This document shows, piece by piece, positions 21,546 to 29,361 of a stretch of 31,626 bases of DNA; within the stretch, counting starts at the first letter, position 1, and every line of letters starts with the position of its first letter. Below the pieces are notes generated by a model. That model worked only from the letters and a program-made list of their open reading frames with translations, was not told where the DNA came from and did no database searches. Made by a program: the position numbers and the translations under genes. Where the stretch lies: NCBI GenBank assembly GCA_934646865.1, contig CAKUEU010000015.1:1-31626 (forward strand), read 5' to 3'. This stretch comes from an uncultured Collinsella sp. GTDB taxonomy: Bacteria > Actinomycetota > Coriobacteriia > Coriobacteriales > Coriobacteriaceae.

Positions 21546-23792
21546 TTACTCGGCGTCGTGGTGACGGCGGGGCTTGCGGCCTCCGTTGTCGCCGGGGCGG
21601 CGCGGACGATCGCTGCGCTCGGAGCGCTCGCGACGCGGACGCTCACGGCGCTGGAAGTGCTCGCCGTCGCCCTCGGAGGCACCCTCGGCACGAGCCGGGG
21701 CCTCGGGCTTGTCAAGACGATCGAGCGAGATCTTGCCGCGATCGTCGACCTCGATGACGACGACCTTGACCTCGTCGCCCACATTGAGGACGTCCTCGAC
21801 CTTCTCCACGCGACCCTTGGCGACGCGGGAGATGTGCAGCAGGCCGTCCTTACCGGGCAGCAGGTTCACGAAGGCGCCGAACGGCTGGATGGAGACAACG
21901 CGACCGGTGTACTCCTCGCCCGGCTCGGGAACCTTGATGATGAGCTTGATGCGCTCGACGGCCTGGTCGACGGACTCGCCGGTACCGCCGACAAAGACGG
22001 TGCCGTCCTCCTGGATGTCGACCGAAGCGCCGGTCTCATCCTGGATGCCACGGATGACCTTGCCGCCGGAACCGATGACGTCGCGGATCTTGTCGGTCGG
22101 AACCTGAATGGAGACGATGCGCGGAGCGGTGCTGCGCGTGGTGTGACGCGGCTCGGGGATCACATCGAGCATCTTCTGCAGGATGAAGGCGCGACCCTCC
22201 TTGGCCTGCTGCAGAGCGCGGGCCAGGATGTCGAAGGTAAGACCGGTGGCCTTGTTGTCCATCTGCAGGGCGGTGATGCCCTCGGTGGTGCCGGTGACCT
22301 TAAAGTCCATATCGCCCAGGAAGTCCTCGAGACCCTGGATATCGGACAGGACCACGGTCTTGCCCTCCTCCTGGATCAGGCCCATGGCGATACCGGAGAC
22401 CGGGCGCTTAATGGGCACGCCGCCGTCCATAAGGGCGAGCGTGGAACCGCAGGTCGAAGCCATCGAAGAAGAGCCGTTGGACTCCATGACCTCGGAGACC
22501 ACGCGAATGGCGTAGGGGAACTCGTTCTCGTCGGGGAGCACCGGGAGCAGGGCGCGCTCGGCCAGGTTGCCGTGACCGATCTCGCGGCGCTTGGGGCTGC
22601 CCATACGGCCGGTCTCGCCGGTGCAGAACGGCGGGAAGTTGTAGTGGTGCATGTAGCGCTTGCCCTCGGTGGGCTCGATGGTATCCAGACGCTGGCCCTC
22701 GTTGAGCATGCCGAGCGACAGGACGGAGAGCACCTGGGTCTGACCGCGCTGGAACAGGCCGGAACCGTGAACGAGCGGCAGGTAGTTGTCCTTCACCATG
22801 ATGGGACGGATCTCGTCGGCGGCACGGCCGTCAACACGCTCGCCGGTCTCGACGACCATGGTGCGCATGGCCTTCTTCTCGAGCTTCTTGAGCGCAACGG
22901 GGATCTCGCGCTCCCAAGCGGCCTGCTCCTCCTCGGTGAACTCGGCGCGGATGGACTCCTTCAGAGCCTCGACCTTACCGATGCGGGAAAGCTTGTCGGC
23001 ATCGCGCAGGGAAGCAGCCATCTCGTCGTAGTGGGCGAAGATGCGCTCCTGGACCTCCTCGACGGGCTGGTCGAGCGGGTACTCCTTCTTGACGATGGCA
23101 CCGTTGACCTGCTCCCACTCGGCGACGAACTCGTCCTGGGCCTGGCAGAAGGCAGCAAGGGCCTCCTGGCCAAACTTCATAGCGGCGAGCATGTCGTCCT
23201 CGGAGATCTCCTCGGCGCCGGCCTCGACCATAGAGATGAAGTCGGCAGAACCGCCCAGCTCCAGGTCCAGGTCGGAGTTCTCGCGCTCCTCATAGGTGGG
23301 GTTGACGATAAACTCGCCGGTCTCCACGTTACGGCCGATGCGCACGCAGGCGAGCGGGCCCTCGAAGGGCACGCCGCCGAGCGTCATGGCCAGGGAGGCG
23401 CCCATGACGTTGATGACGTCGAAGGGGTTAACCTGGTCGGCGACGAGCGAGGTCGCGACGATGTGCACCTCGTTGCGGAATCCGTCCGGGAAGCTCGGGC
23501 GGATCGGGCGGTCGATCATACGGGCCGTGAGCGTGGCCTTCTCGCTGGGACGGCCCTCACGCTTGAGGTAGCCACCCGGGATGCGACCGGCAGCGTACAT
23601 CTTCTCGTTGAAGTCGACGGTCAGCGGGAAGAAGTCGTAGTTCTTGCGCTCCTTGGAAACGACCACGGTGTCGAGCATCGTAGTGTCGCCCTGCTTGACC
23701 AGACAAGCGCCGGTAGCCTGCTTGGCAAGCTCGCCGGACTCGAAGGTGTAGGTCTTGCCGTACAGCTCAAAGGTCTTGGATACGAGTGTCAT
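21546..23792 (-). CDS. pnp: Polynucleotide phosphorylase
   Basis: Phosphorolytic 3'-5' exoribonuclease working with RNase Y and RNase J in RNA turnover. The 748-residue protein has two RNase PH domains separated by the helical linker, a KH domain with GSGGK near residue 574, and an S1 domain at about 620-685 (GRVVSIQPFGAFVNLLPGKDGLLHIS as the first strands). After S1 there is an Arg-rich, disordered tail (RRERPRRERSERSDRPRR) that could bind RNA. The ATG at 23792 follows AAAGGAG. It is downstream of rpsO with a strong terminator between, so expression depends on read-through or its own promoter. A hairpin abuts its ribosome binding site. The rpsO-pnp order is classical. Confidence 0.98.
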   Translation of the reverse strand: MTLVSKTFELYGKTYTFESGELAKQATGACLVKQGDTTMLDTVVVSKERKNYDFFPLTVDFNEKMYAAGRIPGGYLKREGRPSEKATLTARMIDRPIRPSFPDGFRNEVHIVATSLVADQVNPFDVINVMGASLAMTLGGVPFEGPLACVRIGRNVETGEFIVNPTYEERENSDLDLELGGSADFISMVEAGAEEISEDDMLAAMKFGQEALAAFCQAQDEFVAEWEQVNGAIVKKEYPLDQPVEEVQERIFAHYDEMAASLRDADKLSRIGKVEALKESIRAEFTEEEQAAWEREIPVALKKLEKKAMRTMVVETGERVDGRAADEIRPIMVKDNYLPLVHGSGLFQRGQTQVLSVLSLGMLNEGQRLDTIEPTEGKRYMHHYNFPPFCTGETGRMGSPKRREIGHGNLAERALLPVLPDENEFPYAIRVVSEVMESNGSSSMASTCGSTLALMDGGVPIKRPVSGIAMGLIQEEGKTVVLSDIQGLEDFLGDMDFKVTGTTEGITALQMDNKATGLTFDILARALQQAKEGRAFILQKMLDVIPEPRHTTRSTAPRIVSIQVPTDKIRDVIGSGGKVIRGIQDETGASVDIQEDGTVFVGGTGESVDQAVERIKLIIKVPEPGEEYTGRVVSIQPFGAFVNLLPGKDGLLHISRVAKGRVEKVEDVLNVGDEVKVVVIEVDDRGKISLDRLDKPEAPARAEGASEGDGEHFQRRERPRRERSERSDRPRRPGDNGGRKPRRHHDAE

Positions 23793-23805
23793 TGTTCTCC
23801 TTTAC

Positions 23806-23828
23806 CCCACAGGCCCCTTGCCTGCGGG
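23806..23828 (-). other. Hairpin immediately before the pnp ribosome binding site
   Basis: On the minus strand CCCGCAGGC and GCCTGTGGG pair over 9 bp with one G-U around a 5-base loop, ending 2 bases before AAAGGAG. A second stem (CACGCT/AGCGTG, 23861-23876) lies upstream. Leader hairpins control pnp in other bacteria; the same is possible here but unproven. Confidence 0.5.
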
Positions 23829-23895
23829 CTTCTCATGTGACGCGGGCCCCCTGCCCCCGCCACGCTTCAGAGCGTGATTGTTCACGCCCTTACAC

Positions 23896-23927
23896 AAAAA
23901 GAGCGCCCCGCTGCGCAGGACGCTCTT
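23896..23927 (-). terminator. Intrinsic terminator between rpsO and pnp
   Basis: On the minus strand AAGAGCG and CGCTCTT enclose a GC-rich apical region and are followed by a run of five T. It lies 16 bases past the rpsO stop and would end most rpsO transcripts before pnp. Confidence 0.85.
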
Positions 23928-23943
23928 AGCATGTACAAATCCG

Positions 23944-24222
23944 TTACTGGATGTTGTCGCGGATGCCCAGAGCCTTGATGAGCTCACGGTACTCGACGAT
24001 GTCGTTCTTCTTGATGTAGGAGAGAAGACGACGACGACGGCCGACGAGCATGAGCAGGCCACGACGGGTGTGGAAGTCCTTCTGGTGGGACTTCATGTGC
24101 TCGGTCAGCTCCTTGATGCGCTCGGACAGGATGGCGACCTGAACCTTGGGGTTACCGGTGTCGACCGGGGAGTTACCGAACTGGGCGGTCAGCTCCGCCT
24201 TGCGCTCTTTGGAAACAGTCAT
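23944..24222 (-). CDS. rpsO: Ribosomal protein S15
   Basis: Primary 16S rRNA-binding protein of the 30S platform. The 92-residue product is typical, with GNSPVDTGNPKVQVAILSERI, the HTRRGLLMLVGRRRRLL core that contacts 16S rRNA helix 22 and the three-way junction, and the C-terminal YRELIKALGIRDNIQ. The ATG at 24222 follows AAAGGTGA; the frame stays open to 24318 but the additional residues are not S15-like. It precedes pnp as in many bacteria, separated by a terminator. S15 often represses its own leader; a short GC hairpin at 24243-24258 is a candidate site. Confidence 0.98.
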   Translation of the reverse strand: MTVSKERKAELTAQFGNSPVDTGNPKVQVAILSERIKELTEHMKSHQKDFHTRRGLLMLVGRRRRLLSYIKKNDIVEYRELIKALGIRDNIQ

Positions 24223-24242
24223 TGTTTCACCTTTCGTTTCTT

Positions 24243-24258
24243 GTCGCCCGCGGGCGAC
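24243..24258 (-). other. Self-complementary hairpin in the rpsO leader
   Basis: GTCGCCCGCGGGCGAC is a perfect 16-base palindrome that can fold as a 6-bp stem with a CGCG loop, 20 bases before the rpsO start. It could belong to an S15 autoregulatory leader, but no full S15 site was modelled. The rest of 24259-24360 shows nothing I recognise. Confidence 0.4.
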
Positions 24259-24360
24259 GCTATTCGCCTCGGACTGGGAAGCCGCCGGTGGAGCGAGCAT
24301 CCAAGGTCGAGGTACCAACAGGTCGGTATGTTACCACAAGCAGCCCGCGCCTGCGCATCA

Positions 24361-25110
24361 TCACCGACCCAACATGAATTCCATCGCACGGAGCCGCTGA
24401 TCGGTATGCGTGGCGGCCCAAACATGCGAAAGCCCCAGCAAAAACGCTGCGGTATGCGGATCGATCTGCTCGGCCATAAGGGCATCGAACGTCATGGACA
24501 TAAGGGCGCGCAGCCATGCGACCTCACCGACCGATACCAACTCGGCGCCAGGCACGCTCGAGGCGCACGACCCGCACAAAAGCCCGCCGGCCTGGGCCGA
24601 AAAATACGAGAGCATGGGGTCGCCGCACGAGACACAAGCCGAGAAATCGGGCCGATAGCCAATATGCGATAGCAGCTTAAAGACAAACGCCGCCACGAGC
24701 AGGTCCATATGTGCCGAATCGAGCCCGCTGCTGACAAGCGCGAGCGCCCGCTGCGTAATGGCAAAGGTAAAGGGATCCTCGGCATCCTCGAACGAACACA
24801 CGCGAGCGACCTCGGCAATCGCGCTTGCGGCACACGTCGCCTCGTAATCGGGCGCAGCGCCGAGCGGCGCCTCCATAAGTTCCGCCTGAGAGACCACGTC
24901 GAGCGAGCGCCCATGCGCCAGCAGCATATCCACGGTACAGAACAGCTCGCAGCGCGCCGCCAGGCGACCGCCGGGCTTACGCGCTCCCTTTGCCACGGCA
25001 CGCACCTGCCGCCCCCGCTCGTCGAGCATCGTCAAAATCAGGTCGGTTTCCTTGAGCTTGGTCTTGTCGAGGACGAGCACCTTCGTGCGATATGTACGAG
25101 AACCTGCCAT
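24361..25110 (-). CDS. recO: RecO, DNA repair protein
   Basis: RecO works with RecR (and RecF) to load RecA on SSB-coated single-stranded DNA. The 249-residue protein has an N-terminal OB fold (YRTKVLVLDKTKLKETDLI, GRQVRAVAKGARKPGGRLA), a helical centre and a zinc site with Cys159, Cys162, Cys179 and Cys182. The length is normal. It starts 9 bases after era, as in many Gram-positive genomes, and is the last gene of the dnaJ-recO run. No terminator is evident in the 138 bases before rpsO. Confidence 0.95.
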   Translation of the reverse strand: MAGSRTYRTKVLVLDKTKLKETDLILTMLDERGRQVRAVAKGARKPGGRLAARCELFCTVDMLLAHGRSLDVVSQAELMEAPLGAAPDYEATCAASAIAEVARVCSFEDAEDPFTFAITQRALALVSSGLDSAHMDLLVAAFVFKLLSHIGYRPDFSACVSCGDPMLSYFSAQAGGLLCGSCASSVPGAELVSVGEVAWLRALMSMTFDALMAEQIDPHTAAFLLGLSHVWAATHTDQRLRAMEFMLGR

Positions 25111-25119
25111 TGACGCGGA

Positions 25120-26187
25120 CTAATCTTCGGCGTTATAGCCAAAGCGGCGGATCTGCGCCTCGTCGTCGCGCCAGCCGGCCTTGACCTTCACATCCAGCTC
25201 CAAAAAGACCTGGGTTCCAAAGATACGCTCAAGGTCACGACGCGCATCGATGCCGATATGCTTGATCATCTCGCCACCCTTGCCGATGATGATGCCCTTC
25301 TGGCCCTCGCGCTCCACGTAAATCGTGGCGTGTACGCGCAGAACCTTCTTGGTCTGCTCGAGCGCGTCGCAGATAACGCCCACGGAGTGCGGGATCTCGT
25401 CGCGGGTGCGGCGCAGGACCTTCTCGCGCACAAACTCGGCAACGAGCGTCTCGTCAGACGCGTCGGTGCCCATGCCCTCGGGGAACCAGCGCGGGCCCTC
25501 GGGCAAAAAGTGTGCGACAGTCTCGATAAACGCATCGACGTTGAAGTTCTTGACCGACGACGTCACGATTTCGTCGTCATATTCCATCAGCTCGCGAGCG
25601 GCCTTGAGCTGCTCCATGACCTGGGCGGGATCGGCCTCATCGGCCTTGGTGAGCACCAGAACCTTCTTGCAGTGGGCGCTCTTAACACGCTCGGCGACCC
25701 AAGCGTCCCCCCTGCCGATGGGCTTGGTGGCATCGACCAAAAACGCGACGACGTCCACGTCGTTGAGCTCAAACAGAGCGCTCTTGTTAAGCTCGGAGCC
25801 CAGGCCGTCCTTGGGCTTGTGAATGCCCGGGGTATCGACAAAGACCAGCTGGTAGCCGGGGCGGTTAACCACGGCGCGCATACGGCGACGGGTCGTCTGG
25901 GCCACCGGGGAGGTGATGGCGACCTTCTTGCCGTAGCAGGCGTTGAGCAGCGTGGACTTGCCGGCGTTGGGACGGCCGACCAGGGCAACAAAGCCGCTGC
26001 GGAAGCCCGGCTCAACATCTCCAAAACCCGCGAGGCTCTCGTCCTCGTCGCACAGGGCATCGAGCTCCTCATCGCTCATGCCCTCAAACGGGTCAAACTC
26101 CTCGACTTCCTCGAACTCCTCGGCATCCACCGCGTCCAGGACATCGTCGTCCAGAATCTCATCGGCAGGCTGCATATTGTCGGACAT
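25120..26187 (-). CDS. era: Era GTPase with acidic N-terminal extension
   Basis: GTPase that binds the 3' end of 16S rRNA and helps 30S assembly. The 355-residue protein has G1 GRPNAGKS (71-78), G3 DTPG (118-121) and a C-terminal KH domain (GIIIGKGGEMIKHIG). G4 reads TKAD (180-183) instead of the usual NKxD, a tolerated variant in related GTPases. About 60 residues precede the GTPase domain, more than the few residues usual for Era. They contain 26 Asp/Glu and no Lys or Arg. The start is supported by AAAGGGA before the ATG. It is 12 bases after dgkA and 9 before recO. Confidence 0.96.
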   Translation of the reverse strand: MSDNMQPADEILDDDVLDAVDAEEFEEVEEFDPFEGMSDEELDALCDEDESLAGFGDVEPGFRSGFVALVGRPNAGKSTLLNACYGKKVAITSPVAQTTRRRMRAVVNRPGYQLVFVDTPGIHKPKDGLGSELNKSALFELNDVDVVAFLVDATKPIGRGDAWVAERVKSAHCKKVLVLTKADEADPAQVMEQLKAARELMEYDDEIVTSSVKNFNVDAFIETVAHFLPEGPRWFPEGMGTDASDETLVAEFVREKVLRRTRDEIPHSVGVICDALEQTKKVLRVHATIYVEREGQKGIIIGKGGEMIKHIGIDARRDLERIFGTQVFLELDVKVKAGWRDDEAQIRRFGYNAED

Positions 26188-26199
26188 GGGAATCCCTTT

Positions 26200-26577
26200 C
26201 TAAATAAAGCCGAGCGCGTGGGCAAATACCAAAAGGCCCACGATTGCGGCGGTAATGGAAAGAACGTAGACAGAAGCGGCGGCGATATCCTTCGCACGCT
26301 TGGCCAGCGGATGCAGCTCCTGAGTTGCCAGGTCGACGATTGCCTCCATGGCGGTGTTGCACAGCTCGCCGTGAATCACCAAGCCGCAGCAGATGATGAC
26401 CGTGCCCCACTCGGCAATGTCGAGCCCCACGATGCAGCCGGCAATGACAGTGCACACACCGGCCACGAGCATGACCTTAATGTTGCGCTCGGTCTTAACG
26501 GCGGTAACGAAGCCCTCCATGGCATAGGAGAACGACTTTAAAAAGGACGGATGGTCCTTGTTCGATCCGGGAATCAT
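26200..26577 (-). CDS. dgkA: Diacylglycerol/undecaprenol kinase (DgkA family)
   Basis: Small trimeric membrane kinase. Gram-positive members mainly phosphorylate undecaprenol, recycling the lipid carrier for wall synthesis; E. coli DgkA uses diacylglycerol. The 125-residue protein has three membrane segments and the family signature ELCNTAMEAIVDL (Glu71, Asn74) followed by AKRAKDIAAASV. The substrate cannot be decided from this sequence, but neighbours ybeY and era match the Gram-positive undecaprenol-kinase context. The ATG follows AGGAG that overlaps the ybeY stop region; era begins 12 bases downstream. Confidence 0.92.
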   Translation of the reverse strand: MIPGSNKDHPSFLKSFSYAMEGFVTAVKTERNIKVMLVAGVCTVIAGCIVGLDIAEWGTVIICCGLVIHGELCNTAMEAIVDLATQELHPLAKRAKDIAAASVYVLSITAAIVGLLVFAHALGFI

Positions 26578-26586
26578 AGACGGCTC

Positions 26587-27096
26587 CTAGTCGTGGGCAT
26601 GGTTGGTGATGGGACCGACGTGAACGAGCTTGGGATCCTCACCGCGCTCGAGCGCCAGATCGCGCAGGATAACGTCCTCACGCGTCTCCATGACCTCGGC
26701 CTCGTCGTCCTCGATATGATCGTAGCCTAGCAGGTGCAGCATGCCGTGCACGAGCATCAGGCGGCACTCGTCGGCGGGGCTGTTGCCAAAACCGGGGGCT
26801 TGGCGGGCAATGACCTGCGGGGCCAGGATAATATCGCCGAGCTCGAGCGTCTCATCGGCAGGGATATCCTCGTCAAAAGCCGAGTCGCACTCAAACGAGA
26901 GCACGTCGGTCGTGCGATCGATACCGCGCCATTCGTGGTTGAGCTCATGCATCTCGTCCTCATCGACATACGAAAGGGAGATCTCGACCTCACGCTCAAC
27001 GCCCTCAGCGGCAAGCACAACCTCGCAGATGTGCTCCACCTCGGGGGCTTCGAGCAGCGTATCGAGCTCGGCATCGTTGCTGATCAATACACTCAA
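26587..27096 (-). CDS. ybeY: YbeY, rRNA maturation endoribonuclease
   Basis: Zinc-dependent RNase-like protein needed for 16S rRNA 3'-end maturation and 70S quality control. The 169-residue product has the H3 zinc motif HGMLHLLGYDH with His117, His121 and His127, and the RTTDVLSFE segment. The start is TTG at 27096, which overlaps the TGA stop of phoH (TTGA) and has AGGAG about 5-6 bases upstream; no nearby in-frame ATG or GTG would keep the conserved N-terminus. The phoH-ybeY pair is widely conserved. A C-terminal extension of about 20 residues follows the core. Confidence 0.95.
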   Translation of the reverse strand: MSVLISNDAELDTLLEAPEVEHICEVVLAAEGVEREVEISLSYVDEDEMHELNHEWRGIDRTTDVLSFECDSAFDEDIPADETLELGDIILAPQVIARQAPGFGNSPADECRLMLVHGMLHLLGYDHIEDDEAEVMETREDVILRDLALERGEDPKLVHVGPITNHAHD

Positions 27097-28079
27097 CGGG
27101 ACTCCTTTCGGTCGCGTGCACGCTGCTCGCGCGCATCGTCGTATGCATCATAGGCCTCAACGATACGGCCCACCAGTGCATGGCGCACCACATCGGCGCG
27201 TTCCAGGTGCGAAAACGCAACATCGTCGACGCGGCCCAAAATCCTCTCGACATCGGCCAGGCCGCCGCGACGACCCACCAGGTCGCGTTGGCTCAGGTCG
27301 CCAGTGATCACGAACTTGGAATTAAAGCCCGGACGCGTCAGGAACATCTTCATCTGTTCGGGCGTCGTGTTTTGCGCCTCGTCGAGCACCACGAAGGCAT
27401 CGCTCAGCGTTCGGCCGCGCATATAGGCGAGCGGGGCGATCTCAATCACGCCACGCTCCATAAGCTCATCGGTGCGTTCGCGATCCATCATGTCAAAAAG
27501 GGCATCGTAGAGCGGGCGCATGTAGGGGTCGATCTTTTCCTCGAGGGTGCCGGGCAAGAAGCCCAGGTTCTCCCCCGCCTCGACAACGGGACGCGTCAGG
27601 ATCAGGCGACCCACCTCGTGGCGTTTGAGCGCGGCGACGGCAAGCGCCATGGCCAGATAGGTCTTACCGGTGCCGGCGGGACCGAGGCCAAACGTGATGG
27701 TATGAGAGCGGATGGCATCCACATAGCGCTTTTGACCGAGCGTCTTAGGGCGGATGACGCGGCCGCGATACGACAACAGCACGTCGTCGCGCAGCGACGA
27801 GGCATCATGCTCGCCGTCGCGCAAGACGGCTAGGCAGCGCGAGACATCGTCGGCAGAAAGCGTGCGGCCGGCAGCCGCCTCGCGAAAGGCATGTTCGAAA
27901 AAACGCGCCGCCAGCTCGACCTCGTCCGGATCGCCGTTCACGGCAATGTTATCGCCGCGGGCAACCACGTGGGCGCGCACTAAGTTCTCAAGCGCGCGAA
28001 GGACACCGTCGCCGGCACCCAAAACGCGCGAAGGGTCAATCCCCTCGGGAACGGTAAGTCTAATCTTCGAGGCTTCCAT
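27093..28079 (-). CDS. PhoH-like ATPase (PhoL type)
   Basis: P-loop ATPase of the PhoH/PhoL family, functionally linked to YbeY in ribosome/RNA metabolism. The 328-residue protein has an N-terminal KH-like part (about 1-100), Walker A GPAGTGKT (133-140) and Walker B VVLDEAQNTT. The start chosen is ATG 28079, inside the last 20 bases of mtaB; the SD-like GGGAGG is close to it (3 bases). An in-frame ATG six codons upstream (28097) is the alternative. The frame stays open to 28184 but overlaps mtaB coding sequence. It overlaps ybeY by three bases, so all three genes are translationally linked. Confidence 0.94.
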   Translation of the reverse strand: MEASKIRLTVPEGIDPSRVLGAGDGVLRALENLVRAHVVARGDNIAVNGDPDEVELAARFFEHAFREAAAGRTLSADDVSRCLAVLRDGEHDASSLRDDVLLSYRGRVIRPKTLGQKRYVDAIRSHTITFGLGPAGTGKTYLAMALAVAALKRHEVGRLILTRPVVEAGENLGFLPGTLEEKIDPYMRPLYDALFDMMDRERTDELMERGVIEIAPLAYMRGRTLSDAFVVLDEAQNTTPEQMKMFLTRPGFNSKFVITGDLSQRDLVGRRGGLADVERILGRVDDVAFSHLERADVVRHALVGRIVEAYDAYDDAREQRARDRKESR

Positions 28080-29352
28080 GAACCTCCCTGCGTGCATGGA
28101 CCAAGCCGGAATCATCGACTCCGATGATAGCAACATCGAGCAGGCACGGGGCTGTGAGTCCACGGGTATCGTCAAGACGGGCATGATGGAACGAGCCGAG
28201 CGTCAGGTTGTCACCGTACTCAAGCACGGCGCGCTCGACGGTGCCCACGCGACGACGGGCATCGGCAATAGCGAGCTCCTGTGCTGCGGCACGCATACGA
28301 CGGCTACGCTCGGCCATGACCTCGGGGGCCACCTGGTCGGGCATGTCGGCGGCAAGGGTGCCGGGACGCTTGCTATAGCGGAACACGTGCATGCGCGAGA
28401 AGCCCACGCGACGGCACAGTGCCAGCGACTCCTCGAACTCCTCGTCCGTCTCGCCGGGAAAACCAACGATAACGTCGCACGAAAGCGATGCCTGCGGAAG
28501 GTTGGCACGAATCATACGCACTGTGTCCTCAAAGGCCTCGACGCTATAGGGACGTCCCATTCGATACAGGGTCGCCGTGCAACCAGACTGCACGGGCAGA
28601 TGCAAAAACGGGGCGATACGCTGCGGATAGCGCGCCATCACCTTAAGCAGGCGCTCGGAAATATCCATGGGTTCGACCGAAGAGATGCGCACATGGGCGA
28701 TCTCGGTGCGCTCCATGATTGCCTCGAGCAGCTCGTCGATCTCGACATGCTCGTCGGTCGCACTCTTGCCGTCATAGGCGCCCAGGTTCACGCCAGTCAG
28801 CACCACTTCGGGCACGCCGGCCTCCTGTGCCTCGCGCACCTGCTCGAGCACGGACTCGACGGGCACGGAGCGCTCGGGGCCGCGGGCCTTCCACACGATG
28901 CAGTAGGTGCAGCGATGGTTGCAGCCATCCTGGATCTTCACGCCCAGGCGCGAGCGACCGAGTGCATCGACCACATCGCCTTCGCTGCAGGCGGGCACGC
29001 TATCGGATTCGACGCCCAGCACCTCGCAGACGCGCTCGGCGACGTCAATCTTGGACGGCTCGGCGATCACACGGTCCGAGAGCTCCAGCAGCTCCTCGGG
29101 GTGCAGGTTGACCACACAGCCGGTGACGACCACGTAGGGCTCACCCGGATAGGCAAGCGCGTGACGGACGGCCTTGCGGGTCTTGGCCTCGGCCTCGCCC
29201 GTCACGGCGCAGGTATTGATGACGATCAGCTCGGCATCCTGGGGCTCCACCATCGCAAAGCCCAGGCGCATAAGATCGGCAGTGATACGGTCGGACTCAA
29301 CCCGGTTGACACGGCAGCCGAGGTTGACGACAGAAATATGGGGTGCGGGCAC
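28060..29352 (-). CDS. mtaB: MtaB, tRNA (t6A37) methylthiotransferase
   Basis: Radical-SAM enzyme making ms2t6A37 in tRNAs reading ANN codons. The 430-residue protein has N-terminal cluster cysteines Cys13, Cys48 and Cys79, the radical-SAM motif CNHRCTYC (Cys144, Cys148, Cys151), and the MtaB signatures LGCRVNRVESD and VVLTGVNLGAY. The start is GTG at 29352 with AAGGAG upstream. It lies 9 bases after dnaJ and overlaps phoH. Many bacteria carry rsmE next to dnaJ; no rsmE is present here and dnaJ is followed directly by mtaB. Confidence 0.95.
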   Translation of the reverse strand: MPAPHISVVNLGCRVNRVESDRITADLMRLGFAMVEPQDAELIVINTCAVTGEAEAKTRKAVRHALAYPGEPYVVVTGCVVNLHPEELLELSDRVIAEPSKIDVAERVCEVLGVESDSVPACSEGDVVDALGRSRLGVKIQDGCNHRCTYCIVWKARGPERSVPVESVLEQVREAQEAGVPEVVLTGVNLGAYDGKSATDEHVEIDELLEAIMERTEIAHVRISSVEPMDISERLLKVMARYPQRIAPFLHLPVQSGCTATLYRMGRPYSVEAFEDTVRMIRANLPQASLSCDVIVGFPGETDEEFEESLALCRRVGFSRMHVFRYSKRPGTLAADMPDQVAPEVMAERSRRMRAAAQELAIADARRRVGTVERAVLEYGDNLTLGSFHHARLDDTRGLTAPCLLDVAIIGVDDSGLVHARREVHGSLED

Positions 29353-29361
29353 ACGGACTCC

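Noticed and set aside
21468..23840. 790-codon plus-strand open frame opposite pnp
   Set aside because: Antisense shadow of pnp with low-complexity Leu/Gly/Asp sequence and no recognisable family.
24223..24318. Longer start for rpsO
   Set aside because: The additional 32 residues do not resemble S15 and cross the leader hairpin.
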